Assembly (NCBI GenBank): GCA_934307065.1
Contig: CAKRCD010000001.1
Span: 62,001-126,000 of the forward strand
Source: an uncultured Bariatricus sp.
Lineage (GTDB): Bacteria > Bacillota > Clostridia > Lachnospirales > Lachnospiraceae
Length of the DNA stretch: 64,000 nucleotides
Reading direction: 5' to 3'
The first letter of the stretch is position 1. Each line of letters opens with the position of its first letter. Shown here piece after piece: positions 1 to 8,537 of this stretch. Under the pieces are notes generated by a model that worked only from the letters and a program-made list of their open reading frames with translations, was not told the origin of the DNA and did no database searches. A program made the translations under genes and the position numbers.

Positions 1-29
1 ACGAAAAAGAACATAATCCATACGTGTAG
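1..29 (+). CDS. C-terminal tail of an upstream protein, possibly MBL-fold hydrolase (partial)
   Basis: Frame 3 reads EKEHNPYV followed by TAG at 27-29, eight bases before the hemZ start. A tail of the type ExxHNPY resembles the C-terminus of MBL-fold (glyoxalase II-like) hydrolases, which often precede hemZ in Clostridia. Only eight residues are visible, so the family is a guess from context. Confidence 0.35.
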
Positions 30-36
30 AGAGGAT

Positions 37-1533
37 ATGGAGAGAATGATTTTAATCAAGTGTAAGAATGAACGATTTACCTATGATATGTATCATATTG
101 TAAAATCATTTTTTCCCGATGCAGATATCACTCAGACAGTAGACGAAGAACAAGAATTGCTGATTACGATTTCCATCGGAAGTGATTCTTGTTTTCTCAT
201 TTCTGAATCAGAAGAAGTATGTTTTCAAGTACTGCCGGAGGAAATTGAAACAATCGGAGAAAAGCGGGAACAAAAGCGTTATATTAACAAGAAATTATAT
301 TGCTTTTTAAGTCAGCTTATGGGAGAAGTCCATGCCTGGGGAGATATGACAGGGGTTCGTCCTACCAAAATGATAATGGAGCAGTTAGAAGAAGGAAAAT
401 CAGATGACGAGATTGTTGCTTACATGCAGGATGTCTATGTTGTGGAAGAAGAAAAAGCCAGGTTGGGCATAGAAATTGCAAAAAGAGAGAAGAGCCAGCT
501 TGAAAAACTGGATTATCAGGATGGATACAGTCTGTATATCGGAATCCCATTCTGCCCGACTACCTGCAGTTATTGTTCCTTTACATCTTATCCGTTTGCA
601 AAATGGGAAAAACGGGTAGACGAATATGTAGATGCATTACTAAAAGAATTGTCTTATATTGCAGAAGCGTCCAAAGAAAAGAAATTAAATGCAATTTATA
701 TGGGAGGTGGCACACCCACTACTTTGAGTGCAGCCCAGATGGACTGCGTATTATCCCATTTGGAACAATATTTCGATATGGGATATTTACAAGAATATAC
801 CGTAGAGGCGGGCAGACCGGACAGTATTACCAGAGAAAAACTGGAAGTGTTATACAAACACCATGTGGGAAGAATTTCAATTAATCCACAGACTATGCAG
901 CAGAAAACCTTAGATTTAATCGGACGCAGACATACGGTAGGAGAGACGGTTCAGGCATTTAAACTGGCAAGAGAAATCGGGTTCGATAATATTAACATGG
1001 ATTTAATTGCAGGTCTCCCGGAAGAAACACCGGCGGATATGGCAGATACTTTAAGGCAGATTGAGAATCTTAAGCCGGATAGTTTGACAGTACACGCACT
1101 GGCGATGAAGCATGGTTCCAGACTCAGCCGGGAGCGGGCAGAAGCAGCGGTGCGACCAAATTATAAGCAAATGGCGGCAGAATTAGAAGAAATGATTCGT
1201 ATGGCTTCTGACAGTGCAAGAAATATGGGACTTCAGCCATATTATCTATACCGCCAGAAAAATATTGCAGGTAATTTTGAAAATGTGGGCTATGCGAAGG
1301 TTGACAAAGCCGGAATATACAATATACTTATTATGGAAGAAAAACAGTCCATTGTTGCTGCAGGCGCAGGAGCATCGACAAAAATTGTACTTCCATATGA
1401 AATTCCTGCTCCGGGGAGCAAGAATGGAAGGACGACGAATTTGATTCGAATAGAGAACGTCAGAGATGTGAATGAATATATCACACGAATCGACGAAATG
1501 ATAGAGCGAAAGGGAGAATGGCTATGGCGTTAA
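37..1533 (+). CDS. hemZ: Coproporphyrinogen III oxidase-like radical SAM protein HemZ
   Basis: A 498-residue radical SAM protein of the HemN/HemZ group. The iron-sulfur CxxxCxxC is Cys173, Cys177 and Cys180, preceded by an IGIPF segment. The GGGTP SAM-binding motif is near residues 221-226. An N-terminal region of about 160 residues before the radical SAM core distinguishes HemZ from HemN/HemW. By family the reaction is oxygen-independent coproporphyrinogen III oxidation, but no other haem gene is in view, so the physiological substrate is unproven. The 3' end overlaps the following hisS, implying co-transcription. The start is ambiguous: ATG 37 has a close AGAGAGG and ATG 46 is in frame. Confidence 0.85.
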   Translation: MERMILIKCKNERFTYDMYHIVKSFFPDADITQTVDEEQELLITISIGSDSCFLISESEEVCFQVLPEEIETIGEKREQKRYINKKLYCFLSQLMGEVHAWGDMTGVRPTKMIMEQLEEGKSDDEIVAYMQDVYVVEEEKARLGIEIAKREKSQLEKLDYQDGYSLYIGIPFCPTTCSYCSFTSYPFAKWEKRVDEYVDALLKELSYIAEASKEKKLNAIYMGGGTPTTLSAAQMDCVLSHLEQYFDMGYLQEYTVEAGRPDSITREKLEVLYKHHVGRISINPQTMQQKTLDLIGRRHTVGETVQAFKLAREIGFDNINMDLIAGLPEETPADMADTLRQIENLKPDSLTVHALAMKHGSRLSRERAEAAVRPNYKQMAAELEEMIRMASDSARNMGLQPYYLYRQKNIAGNFENVGYAKVDKAGIYNILIMEEKQSIVAAGAGASTKIVLPYEIPAPGSKNGRTTNLIRIENVRDVNEYITRIDEMIERKGEWLWR

Positions 1534-2792
1534 AGAAAAAGCCGGTTACCGGTATGAAGGACATTATGCCAAATGAAATGGAAATCCGGGATTATGTATT
1601 ACAGATGATTAAGGATACTTACAAGACTTTTGGCTTTATTTCCATTGAGACACCATGTATGGAACATATTGAAAACCTTTGCAGTAAGCAGGGCGGAGAT
1701 AATGAAAAATTAATCTTCAAAATCTTAAAGCGTGGAGAAAAGCTGAAGATTGAAGATGCGAAAGAAGAAATCGATTTAGTGGATGGGGGGCTTCGTTATG
1801 ATTTAACAGTTCCTCTTGCCAGATATTATGCAAATCATGCAAACGAATTGCCATCTCCGTTTAAAGCAATGCAGATTGGAAATGTATGGAGAGCAGACAG
1901 ACCTCAGAGAGGTCGTTTCCGCCAGTTTGTTCAGTGCGATATTGATATTCTCGGAGAACCGGGAAATCTGGCTGAAATTGAACTGATTCTTGCCACAACC
2001 GCTATGCTTGGCAAAATGGATTTTCATAATTTTACCGTATGTATCAATGACAGAAATATCCTGAAGGCAATGGCTGCATACAGTGGTTTTAAAGAAGAGG
2101 ACTATGATGAAGTCTTTATTATCTTGGATAAGATGGACAAGATTGGCAAAGAGGGAGTTCAGGCAGAACTGCAGGAACTGGGTGGATATACAGCAGAAAA
2201 TGTTGAAAAATATCTTGGACTCTTTGATGAAATCAGCAGTGATATCGAAGGTATCCGTTTCTGTAAGGAAAAACTTGCAGGATTTCTGGATGAAAATGTT
2301 GCCGACAGCATGGAAATGATTATTACCTGTGTGGAACAAATGAAGGAAGCAGACTTTAAAGTGAAGTTTGATCCGACTCTGGTCCGTGGACAGTCTTATT
2401 ATACAGGTACAATTTTTGAAGTTACCATGGATGAATTTGGCGGTTCTGTTGCAGGCGGTGGACGTTATGATAAGATGATTGGTAAATTTACAGGTCAAGA
2501 TACTCCGGCATGTGGATTTTCCATTGGATTTGAACGAATTGTTATGCTGATGTTGGAAAATGGTTATCAGATTCCATCAAAGAAACAGAAGAAAGCATAT
2601 CTTTTAGAGAAGAATATGCATCAGGAAGGTCTTCTGAAAGTTCTGGAGATGGCAAAGAAGGATAGAGAAGCAGGATGTCAGGTTCTGATTTCCAATATGA
2701 AGAAGAATAAGAAGTTCCAAAAAGATCAGATGATTGCAGAAGGATACGAAGAAATTATAGATTGTTATAAAGATTCTATTATGTCTATGTAA
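1524..2792 (+). CDS. hisS: Histidine--tRNA ligase
   Basis: A class II aminoacyl-tRNA synthetase of about 422 residues that charges tRNA-His. Motif 2 is visible as RADRPQRGRFRQF followed by QCD, the histidine-specific HisA loop as LVRGQSYYTGT, and motif 3 as GFSIGFERI. A C-terminal anticodon-binding region follows. The length and the intact LVRGxxYY loop favour a catalytic HisS over HisZ, although some Clostridia carry HisS-like paralogues. ATG 1524 is preferred because AGGGAG lies seven bases upstream; ATG 1518 is also in frame but too close. It overlaps the end of hemZ by 10 bases and is followed closely by aspS. Confidence 0.88.
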   Translation: MALKKKPVTGMKDIMPNEMEIRDYVLQMIKDTYKTFGFISIETPCMEHIENLCSKQGGDNEKLIFKILKRGEKLKIEDAKEEIDLVDGGLRYDLTVPLARYYANHANELPSPFKAMQIGNVWRADRPQRGRFRQFVQCDIDILGEPGNLAEIELILATTAMLGKMDFHNFTVCINDRNILKAMAAYSGFKEEDYDEVFIILDKMDKIGKEGVQAELQELGGYTAENVEKYLGLFDEISSDIEGIRFCKEKLAGFLDENVADSMEMIITCVEQMKEADFKVKFDPTLVRGQSYYTGTIFEVTMDEFGGSVAGGGRYDKMIGKFTGQDTPACGFSIGFERIVMLMLENGYQIPSKKQKKAYLLEKNMHQEGLLKVLEMAKKDREAGCQVLISNMKKNKKFQKDQMIAEGYEEIIDCYKDSIMSM

Positions 2793-2816
2793 ATATAAAT
2801 ACAGGAGGAAAAACAG

Positions 2817-4607
2817 ATGGCTGAATCAATGATGGGCCTGAAAAGAACGCACCGATGTGCGGAGCTTTCCCAGGCAAATATTGGCGAGAAGGTAACCATC
2901 ATGGGATGGGTGCAGAAGAACAGAAATAAGGGAGGACTTGTATTTGTCGATGTGCGTGACCGCTCAGGACTGATACAGGTTGTATTTGAAGAAGGAGGTA
3001 CAGAGAAAGAATTACTGGATAAAGCTGCAAAGCTCAGAAGTGAGTTTGTAGTTGCAGTTGTAGGTACCGTAGAAGCACGTTCCGGTGCAGTCAATGAGAA
3101 TCTGGCAACCGGAGCAATTGAAATCAAACCGGAAGAGCTACGTATTCTGTCAGAGGCAGAGACGCCTCCGTTCCCGATCGAGGAAAATTCTAAGACCAAA
3201 GAAGAACTTCGTCTGAAATATCGTTATCTGGATTTGAGAAGACCCGACCTTCAGAGAAATCTGATGATGAGAAGTAAAGTGGCTACACTGACACGACAGT
3301 TCCTTGCTGATGAAGGATTTTTGGAAATTGAAACTCCGTTTTTGATTAAGAGTACACCGGAAGGGGCAAGAGATTACCTTGTACCAAGCCGTGTGCATCC
3401 GGGAGATTTCTATGCACTCCCACAGTCGCCACAGATTTTCAAGCAGTTGTTAATGTGCTCCGGATATGACAGATATTTCCAGATTGTAAAATGCTTCCGT
3501 GACGAGGATCTTCGTGCTGACCGTCAGCCGGAATTTACACAGATTGATATGGAATTATCTTTTGTAGATGTAGATGATGTCATTGCAGTAAATGAACGTC
3601 TGCTCCAGAAGCTGTTTAAGGAAGTATTGGATATAGATGTACAGCTTCCAATCCAGAGAATGACATGGCAGGAAGCAATGGACAGATTTGGTTCAGACAA
3701 GCCGGATATCCGTTTTGGAATGGAATTGGTAAATGTCACAGAGACAGTAAAAGAATGCGAATTTGCTGTATTCAAGAATGCCATTGAAAATGGCGGTACT
3801 GTCCGCGGTATCAATGCAAAGGGACAGGGCGCGATGCCAAGAAAGAAAATTGATAAATTGGTTGATTTTGCAAAGGGTTACGGTGCAAAAGGACTGGCTT
3901 ATATTGCAATTCAGGAAGATGGAACCGTGAAATCTTCTTTTGCCAAGTTTATGACGGAAGAAGAAATGCAGGCACTTATCAAAGCCATGGATGGAGAAAA
4001 TGGCGATTTACTTTTATTTGCAGCGGATAAGAATACTGTTGTGTGGGCAACGCTTGGAGCACTCCGCCTGGAGCTTGCCCGTCAGATGGGACTTTTGAAT
4101 AAAGAGGAATACAAGTTCTTGTGGGTAACGGAGTTCCCACTTCTCGAATGGAGCGAAGAAGAAAACCGCTTTACTGCGATGCATCATCCGTTTACAATGC
4201 CAATGGAAGAAGATTTGCAGTATATTGATTCTGATCCGGGACGTGTCCGCGCAAAAGCATACGATATCGTTCTGAATGGAACCGAAGTCGGCGGCGGAAG
4301 CGTGCGAATTTTCAATCAGGAAATTCAAAAGAAAATGTTTGAAGTGCTTGGATTTACTCCAGAACAGGCACAGGAGCAGTTTGGCTTCCTTCTAAACGCA
4401 TTCAAGTATGGCGTTCCACCACACGCAGGACTTGCATATGGTCTGGACAGACTTGTGATGCTTATGGCAAAACAGGACAGCATCCGTGATGTGATCGCAT
4501 TCCCTAAGGTAAAAGATGCATCTGACTTAATGACAGAGGCACCGGCAGCCGTGGAGACAGCACAGCTTGAGGAACTGGGTCTGGAACTGTTAAAAAAAGA
4601 CAACTAG
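2817..4607 (+). CDS. aspS: Aspartate--tRNA ligase
   Basis: A 596-residue class IIb synthetase. It has an N-terminal OB-fold anticodon-binding domain (residues about 15-110, including GWVQKNRNKGG), the catalytic core with motif 2 CFRDEDLRADRQPEF, a bacterial GAD insertion domain (about 300-420), and motif 3 GLAYGLDRLVML near the C-terminus. The length matches the bacterial type (580-600). AGGAGG lies nine bases before the ATG. The 24-base gap from hisS shows the usual hisS-aspS operon. Whether it is discriminating or non-discriminating towards Asn cannot be told from sequence reading alone. Confidence 0.95.
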   Translation: MAESMMGLKRTHRCAELSQANIGEKVTIMGWVQKNRNKGGLVFVDVRDRSGLIQVVFEEGGTEKELLDKAAKLRSEFVVAVVGTVEARSGAVNENLATGAIEIKPEELRILSEAETPPFPIEENSKTKEELRLKYRYLDLRRPDLQRNLMMRSKVATLTRQFLADEGFLEIETPFLIKSTPEGARDYLVPSRVHPGDFYALPQSPQIFKQLLMCSGYDRYFQIVKCFRDEDLRADRQPEFTQIDMELSFVDVDDVIAVNERLLQKLFKEVLDIDVQLPIQRMTWQEAMDRFGSDKPDIRFGMELVNVTETVKECEFAVFKNAIENGGTVRGINAKGQGAMPRKKIDKLVDFAKGYGAKGLAYIAIQEDGTVKSSFAKFMTEEEMQALIKAMDGENGDLLLFAADKNTVVWATLGALRLELARQMGLLNKEEYKFLWVTEFPLLEWSEEENRFTAMHHPFTMPMEEDLQYIDSDPGRVRAKAYDIVLNGTEVGGGSVRIFNQEIQKKMFEVLGFTPEQAQEQFGFLLNAFKYGVPPHAGLAYGLDRLVMLMAKQDSIRDVIAFPKVKDASDLMTEAPAAVETAQLEELGLELLKKDN

Positions 4608-4635
4608 AAGAGAAGCACAATGAGGAGGAACGAGA

Positions 4636-6006
4636 GTGGACACACTGGAAAAAATCTTTCATTTGAAAGAAAACAACACAGACTTTAAGACAGAAGTAAT
4701 CGCAGGTATCACTACATTTATGACAATGGCGTATATTCTGGCGGTTAACCCGAATATCCTGTCAGAGGCAGGGATGGACAGAGGGGCTATCTTTACCGCG
4801 ACAGCATTATCTGCGTTTATTGCAACATGTGTTATGGCACTTTTAGCAAATTATCCATTCGTATTGGCACCCGGTATGGGGCTTAACGCTTATTTCACAT
4901 ACACCGTAGTTATGGGTATGGGATTTACATGGCAGGAAGCTCTGGCTGCAGTTTTTGTGGAAGGTATTATTTTTATTATTCTTTCCCTTACCAGTATAAG
5001 AGAAGCAATTTTTAATGCAATTCCAATGAATCTGAAACATGCAGTTTCTGTAGGCATTGGACTTTATATCGCATTTATCGGTTTACAGAATGCACATGTG
5101 GTTGTAGACTCCTCTACCTTAGTTACTTTGTTCTCTTTTAAGAATTCGGTAGAAGCCGGTACATTTTCAACCGAAGGTATTACTGTACTGCTGGCATTAA
5201 TCGGAATTCTGATTACAGCTATTTTGATGGTAAAAGAAGTAAAAGGGAATATTCTATGGGGAATTCTGATTACATGGGGACTTGGTATTATCTGCCAGTT
5301 TACAGGACTTTACACACCGTCTGCCGATGCAGGATGGTACAGTCTACTTCCTGATTTCAGTAACGGAATTTCCATTCCAAGTATGGCACCGACTTTCCTT
5401 GCAATGGATTTCAGTAAAGTATTTACAGGTGACTTTGTGGTAATTATGTTTGCGTTCTTGTTTGTAGATTTATTCGATACACTTGGAACGTTAATTGGTG
5501 TTGCTGCAAAAGCAGAACTGCTTGATGAAAACGGAAAACTTCCTAGAATCAAGGGAGCACTCCTTGCAGATGCTGTTGGCACAACAGCAGGTGCAGTAAT
5601 GGGAACTTCTACTGTTACTACTTTCGTTGAGAGTGCTGCAGGAGCTACCGAAGGTGGTAAGACAGGTTTAACTGCAATCGTGGCAGCTATTCTTTTTGGA
5701 CTGTCGCTGTTCTTGTCGCCGATTTTTCTTGCAATTCCATCCTTTGCTACAACACCGGCACTGGTACTGGTAGGATTTTTGATGATGACATCTATTACAA
5801 AAATTAACTTCAGTGATTACACAGATGCAATTCCTGCATTTATTGCAATCATTGCAATGCCGTTTACTTACAGTATCTCAGAAGGTATTGCTATGGGAAT
5901 TATTTCACATGTGATTATTAAAGTTCTTGGCGGAAAGAGAAAAGAAGTGTCTCCGCTGATGTATGTATTGGCAGTATTATTCATTCTTAAATATATTGTA
6001 ATCTAA
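4636..6006 (+). CDS. NCS2 family purine (hypoxanthine/guanine or adenine) permease
   Basis: A 456-residue membrane protein with roughly 12 hydrophobic segments. It has the AzgA/PbuG-type start (ITTFMTMAYILAVNPNIL) and the conserved DLFDTLGTLIGVA and GTSTVTTFVESAAGA segments, which place it in the purine branch of the NCS2 family. It imports a purine base by proton symport. The start is GTG with GAGGAGG upstream. It follows aspS by 28 bases and is probably read through from hemZ-hisS-aspS; no purine riboswitch is visible. The exact base transported cannot be assigned. Confidence 0.9.
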   Translation: MDTLEKIFHLKENNTDFKTEVIAGITTFMTMAYILAVNPNILSEAGMDRGAIFTATALSAFIATCVMALLANYPFVLAPGMGLNAYFTYTVVMGMGFTWQEALAAVFVEGIIFIILSLTSIREAIFNAIPMNLKHAVSVGIGLYIAFIGLQNAHVVVDSSTLVTLFSFKNSVEAGTFSTEGITVLLALIGILITAILMVKEVKGNILWGILITWGLGIICQFTGLYTPSADAGWYSLLPDFSNGISIPSMAPTFLAMDFSKVFTGDFVVIMFAFLFVDLFDTLGTLIGVAAKAELLDENGKLPRIKGALLADAVGTTAGAVMGTSTVTTFVESAAGATEGGKTGLTAIVAAILFGLSLFLSPIFLAIPSFATTPALVLVGFLMMTSITKINFSDYTDAIPAFIAIIAMPFTYSISEGIAMGIISHVIIKVLGGKRKEVSPLMYVLAVLFILKYIVI

Positions 6007-6021
6007 AAATAAAAAAACAGG

Positions 6022-6050
6022 TTGACATATGAATAAAGTCAATGTATAAT
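6022..6050 (+). promoter_or_regulatory. Consensus sigma-A promoter for the tRNA-Gly pair
   Basis: TTGACA at 6022-6027 and TATAAT at 6045-6050 are separated by exactly 17 bases, a perfect consensus. It starts 16 bases after the permease stop and precedes two tRNA genes, as expected for a strong stable-RNA promoter. A small hairpin (ATGCTT/AAGCAT, about 6070-6086) lies in the leader. Confidence 0.85.
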
Positions 6051-6086
6051 AGCTTTTGTTGAGGCGATGATGCTTCACAAAAGCAT

Positions 6087-6159
6087 GCGATAGTAGTACA
6101 GTTGGTAGTACGCCACCTTGCCAAGGTGGAGGTCGCGGGTTCGAGTCCCGTCTGTCGCT
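6087..6159 (+). tRNA. tRNA-Gly (anticodon GCC), copy 1
   Basis: The 73-base sequence folds into a cloverleaf. The acceptor stem is GCGATAG/CTGTCGC with discriminator T, the anticodon stem CCACC/GGTGG surrounds TTGCCAA, and the T arm contains GGTTCGAGTCC. The anticodon GCC is at 6120-6122. U73 is normal for bacterial tRNA-Gly. No CCA is encoded. It is identical to the second copy downstream. Confidence 0.96.
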
Positions 6160-6187
6160 TTTTCTATTTAATTTTTGTATTATGTTT

Positions 6188-6260
6188 GCGATAGTAGTAC
6201 AGTTGGTAGTACGCCACCTTGCCAAGGTGGAGGTCGCGGGTTCGAGTCCCGTCTGTCGCT
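6188..6260 (+). tRNA. tRNA-Gly (anticodon GCC), copy 2
   Basis: A base-for-base repeat of the 73-base tRNA-Gly at 6087-6159, separated from it by a 28-base T-rich spacer. The anticodon GCC is at 6221-6223. No promoter is seen in the spacer, so both copies are probably processed from one transcript. No CCA is encoded. Confidence 0.96.
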
Positions 6261-6263
6261 CTA

Positions 6264-6297
6264 TGGAGCTTTCAGTATGCTGGGAGCTCTTTTTTTA
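6264..6297 (+). terminator. Terminator of the tRNA-Gly transcript
   Basis: GGAGCT and AGCTC pair around a 14-base loop and are followed directly by a run of seven T. The stem is short but the position, four bases after the second tRNA, fits intrinsic termination. Confidence 0.6.
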
Positions 6298-6395
6298 TTA
6301 TAAATCGTGCAACTGCTAAAAGATCCGGTGTATCTTTTAAACGTAATATTTCTTAAAGAAAAACGAGAAGATTTCTTAAGGTTTTCAAAAGTGCA

Positions 6396-6424
6396 TTGTA
6401 CAGAAAAGAAAAAGCAGATATATT
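6396..6424 (+). promoter_or_regulatory. Probable promoter of the amidase gene
   Basis: TTGTAC (6396-6401) and TATATT (6419-6424) with a 17-base spacer, about 30 bases before the amidase start. The -35 match is weak. The stretch 6298-6395 between the tRNA terminator and this promoter holds only a small AAAAGAT/ATCTTTT hairpin and a repeated ATTTCTTAA; no gene is seen in it. Confidence 0.45.
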
Positions 6425-6456
6425 ATATAAAGAATACATAGTACCGGGGGATGAGT

Positions 6457-7170
6457 ATGAAGAAAAGACGAACGAAAAGTAAAAGAAGAAATCTGACTGC
6501 GAAAGAAAAACGGATTATGCAGAGAAACCGAAGGATTGGAATCGGAATTTTAATTGGGGTCTTAATTTTACTGATTGTCTTGAAAGTCACAAATCTTTTG
6601 CCAACGAAAAAATACACAGAAGTAGCAGATGATAAAATTACAGCAGAAAAACCGGATATTCAGGTGGAACTTCTGGATGTGAATCCTTATTCCAGACCGG
6701 GAACCAAGAGTGAGCAGATTACAGGAATTGTAATACATTATACGGCAAATCCGGCTTCTACGGCACAGCAGAACAGAGACTATTTTAATGACCTTCGGGA
6801 TACACATATCACAAGTGCCAGCAGTCATTTTGTTATTGGTCTTGACGGCGAGATTATCCAGTGTGTTCCAACATGGGAAATAGCTTATGCTTCCAATGAC
6901 CGCAATAAGGACACAGTGTCTATTGAGTGTTGTCACCCGGATGAAACAGGAGAACTGAATCAGGCTACCTACCAGTCACTTGTACAGCTTACGGCATGGC
7001 TCAGTGAAAAATTTGAATTGAATAAGGATGATATTATCCGACATTATGATATTACAGGAAAGATTTGCCCGAAATATTTTGTGGAGCATGAAGATGCATG
7101 GAATACATTTAAAGATGCAGTTCAGAAGGCAAGAGAACGGAGTACAGAGGAAACAGGTGAAAACAACTAA
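6457..7170 (+). CDS. N-acetylmuramoyl-L-alanine amidase (Amidase_2), membrane anchored
   Basis: About 237 residues: a very basic N-terminus (KKRRTKSKRRN), one transmembrane segment near residues 29-45 (IGIGILIGVLILLIVL), then an Amidase_2/PGRP domain. Zinc-ligand regions are IVIHYTANP and the late RHYDITGKICPKYF; SSHFVIGLDGEIIQC lies between. The family cleaves the amide bond between MurNAc and the peptide stem, here outside the membrane. ATG 6457 is chosen because GGGGG ends six bases upstream; ATG 6451 is in frame. It stands alone between its own promoter and that of the following gene. A spore- or growth-specific role cannot be told. Confidence 0.86.
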   Translation: MKKRRTKSKRRNLTAKEKRIMQRNRRIGIGILIGVLILLIVLKVTNLLPTKKYTEVADDKITAEKPDIQVELLDVNPYSRPGTKSEQITGIVIHYTANPASTAQQNRDYFNDLRDTHITSASSHFVIGLDGEIIQCVPTWEIAYASNDRNKDTVSIECCHPDETGELNQATYQSLVQLTAWLSEKFELNKDDIIRHYDITGKICPKYFVEHEDAWNTFKDAVQKARERSTEETGENN

Positions 7171-7178
7171 GAAACCTA

Positions 7179-7208
7179 TTGATAAAAAGTAGGCTTTTTT
7201 GTTATAAT
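7179..7208 (+). promoter_or_regulatory. Promoter of the shikimate cluster
   Basis: TTGATA (7179-7184), 18-base spacer and TATAAT (7203-7208). The implied transcription start near 7215 leaves no ribosome site for the ATG at 7217, which supports the downstream ATG at 7244 as the real start. Confidence 0.65.
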
Positions 7209-7243
7209 AATGCGGAATGAGACACGAGAAAGGGATAAAAAAT

Positions 7244-8035
7244 ATGAATGACTTGGAAATGTTTCGGGAAGAACTGGCCCATTGTGATGAAAAAATTATA
7301 GATGCGTTGAATGAACGCTATAGAATTGTCGAAAAAATCGTTAAATACAAAGAAGAGTATGGAATCCCTATTCTTCAGCCGTTTCAGGGCGAAAAACGTA
7401 ATAAGAATCTGGAAGCTTTACTTGGAAATAGCAGTCATAAAGATGAAGTCCTGGATGTGTTTGGCAGAATAGAGAGAAACAGTCGCAAAATCCAAGGAGG
7501 AAAATTATTTGATTACAATATTGTCCTGATTGGATTTATGGGGGCAGGTAAAAGCACTGTTGCTGACTATTTGAATTCTATCTTCTCTATGGATATTATT
7601 GAAATGGATCAGATTATCGAAAGAAGAGAACACATGTCAATTTCCGATATTTTTGAGGTCAAAGGAGAGGAATATTTCCGTAATCTGGAGACAGAACTTC
7701 TGGTTGAAACGCAGGGAAGGAAGAATGCAATTATTTCCTGTGGCGGTGGCGTTGCAATGCGGAAACGTAATGTAGAAGAAATGAAGAAGAATGGGCGAGT
7801 GGTACTGTTGACAGCCAAGCCGGAGACCATTCTGGAACGTGTGAAAGAAAATGAATCCAGACCACTTTTGAATGGAAAGAAGAATGTAGAAGACATCCAA
7901 AGCTTGATGGAGAAACGGAGGATCCAATATGAGGCTGCGGCAGATGTAGTTGTGGCAACAGATGGCAAAACGGTCTTACAGATTTGTGAAGAATTAATTC
8001 AAAAATTATTAGAAATGGATGAGAACAATGCTTAA
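7244..8035 (+). CDS. aroK: Chorismate mutase-shikimate kinase fusion
   Basis: About 263 residues in two parts. Residues 1-90 look like a type II (AroQ) chorismate mutase helix bundle, with FREELAHCDEKIIDALNERY and later GIPILQP. Residues about 90-263 are a shikimate kinase with the P-loop GFMGAGKST, an EYFRNLETELL segment and GGGVAMRKRN. By family the protein would phosphorylate shikimate and convert chorismate to prephenate, two non-adjacent steps of aromatic amino acid synthesis. AGGG lies about ten bases before ATG 7244. A yqeG-like gene and aroD follow with overlaps, forming a short operon. Mutase activity rests on partial motif recognition. Confidence 0.87.
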   Translation: MNDLEMFREELAHCDEKIIDALNERYRIVEKIVKYKEEYGIPILQPFQGEKRNKNLEALLGNSSHKDEVLDVFGRIERNSRKIQGGKLFDYNIVLIGFMGAGKSTVADYLNSIFSMDIIEMDQIIERREHMSISDIFEVKGEEYFRNLETELLVETQGRKNAIISCGGGVAMRKRNVEEMKKNGRVVLLTAKPETILERVKENESRPLLNGKKNVEDIQSLMEKRRIQYEAAADVVVATDGKTVLQICEELIQKLLEMDENNA

Positions 8036-8537
8036 AACATTTTATCCGGATGACTATATCGCATCTACCTATGTTATTCCTTTTGAAGAACTGTACAAAA
8101 AAGGATATCGTGGACTTATATTTGACATTGATAATACACTGGTACCCCATGGTGCACCGGCGGATGAAAGAGCAATCACACTTTTTGAAAGGCTTCGAGA
8201 GATAGGGTTTGATACTTGTTTGATTTCGAATAATCAGGAATCGAGAGTAAAGCCTTTTGCTGATAGGGTAGGGAGTAAATATGTGTTTGACGCACACAAA
8301 CCTTCTACAAAGAATTATAAAAAAGCCATGGGATTAATGAAAACCAGCAAAGAGAATACGCTTTTTGTGGGGGATCAGCTTTTTACAGATGTATGGGGAG
8401 CAAAACGAACCGGAATGAAAAGTATTCTGGTAAAACCGATTCATCCAAAAGAAGAGATTCAGATTGTCCTGAAACGGTATCTGGAAAAAATTGTTCTCTT
8501 TTTTTACAAGCGGAGCAAAAAGGAGAAACTGCTATGA
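8028..8537 (+). CDS. YqeG family HAD-IIIA phosphatase
   Basis: About 169 residues of the HAD superfamily. Motif I is FDIDNTLVPHG (nucleophile and acid/base aspartates), motif II is ISNNQ, and FVGDQLFTDVWGAKRTGM carries the motif IV acids. YqeG proteins are phosphatases related to phosphatidylglycerophosphate phosphatase, and that substrate is a possibility here. ATG 8028 is preferred because it gives the typical MLKTFYPDDY start; ATG 8019 is in frame. It overlaps the kinase gene by 8 bases and ends in an ATGA overlap with aroD, so translation is coupled. Confidence 0.86.
   Translation: MLKTFYPDDYIASTYVIPFEELYKKGYRGLIFDIDNTLVPHGAPADERAITLFERLREIGFDTCLISNNQESRVKPFADRVGSKYVFDAHKPSTKNYKKAMGLMKTSKENTLFVGDQLFTDVWGAKRTGMKSILVKPIHPKEEIQIVLKRYLEKIVLFFYKRSKKEKLL

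Noticed and set aside
1803..2498. A 231-residue open frame on the - strand opposite hisS
   Set aside because: It lies fully inside a clear hisS frame, has no ribosome site, and its Cys/Ile/Phe-rich composition is that of a shadow frame.
6087..6260. Tandem repeat or attachment site
   Set aside because: The repeat is two complete tRNA-Gly genes; no integrase or third partial tRNA copy is present.
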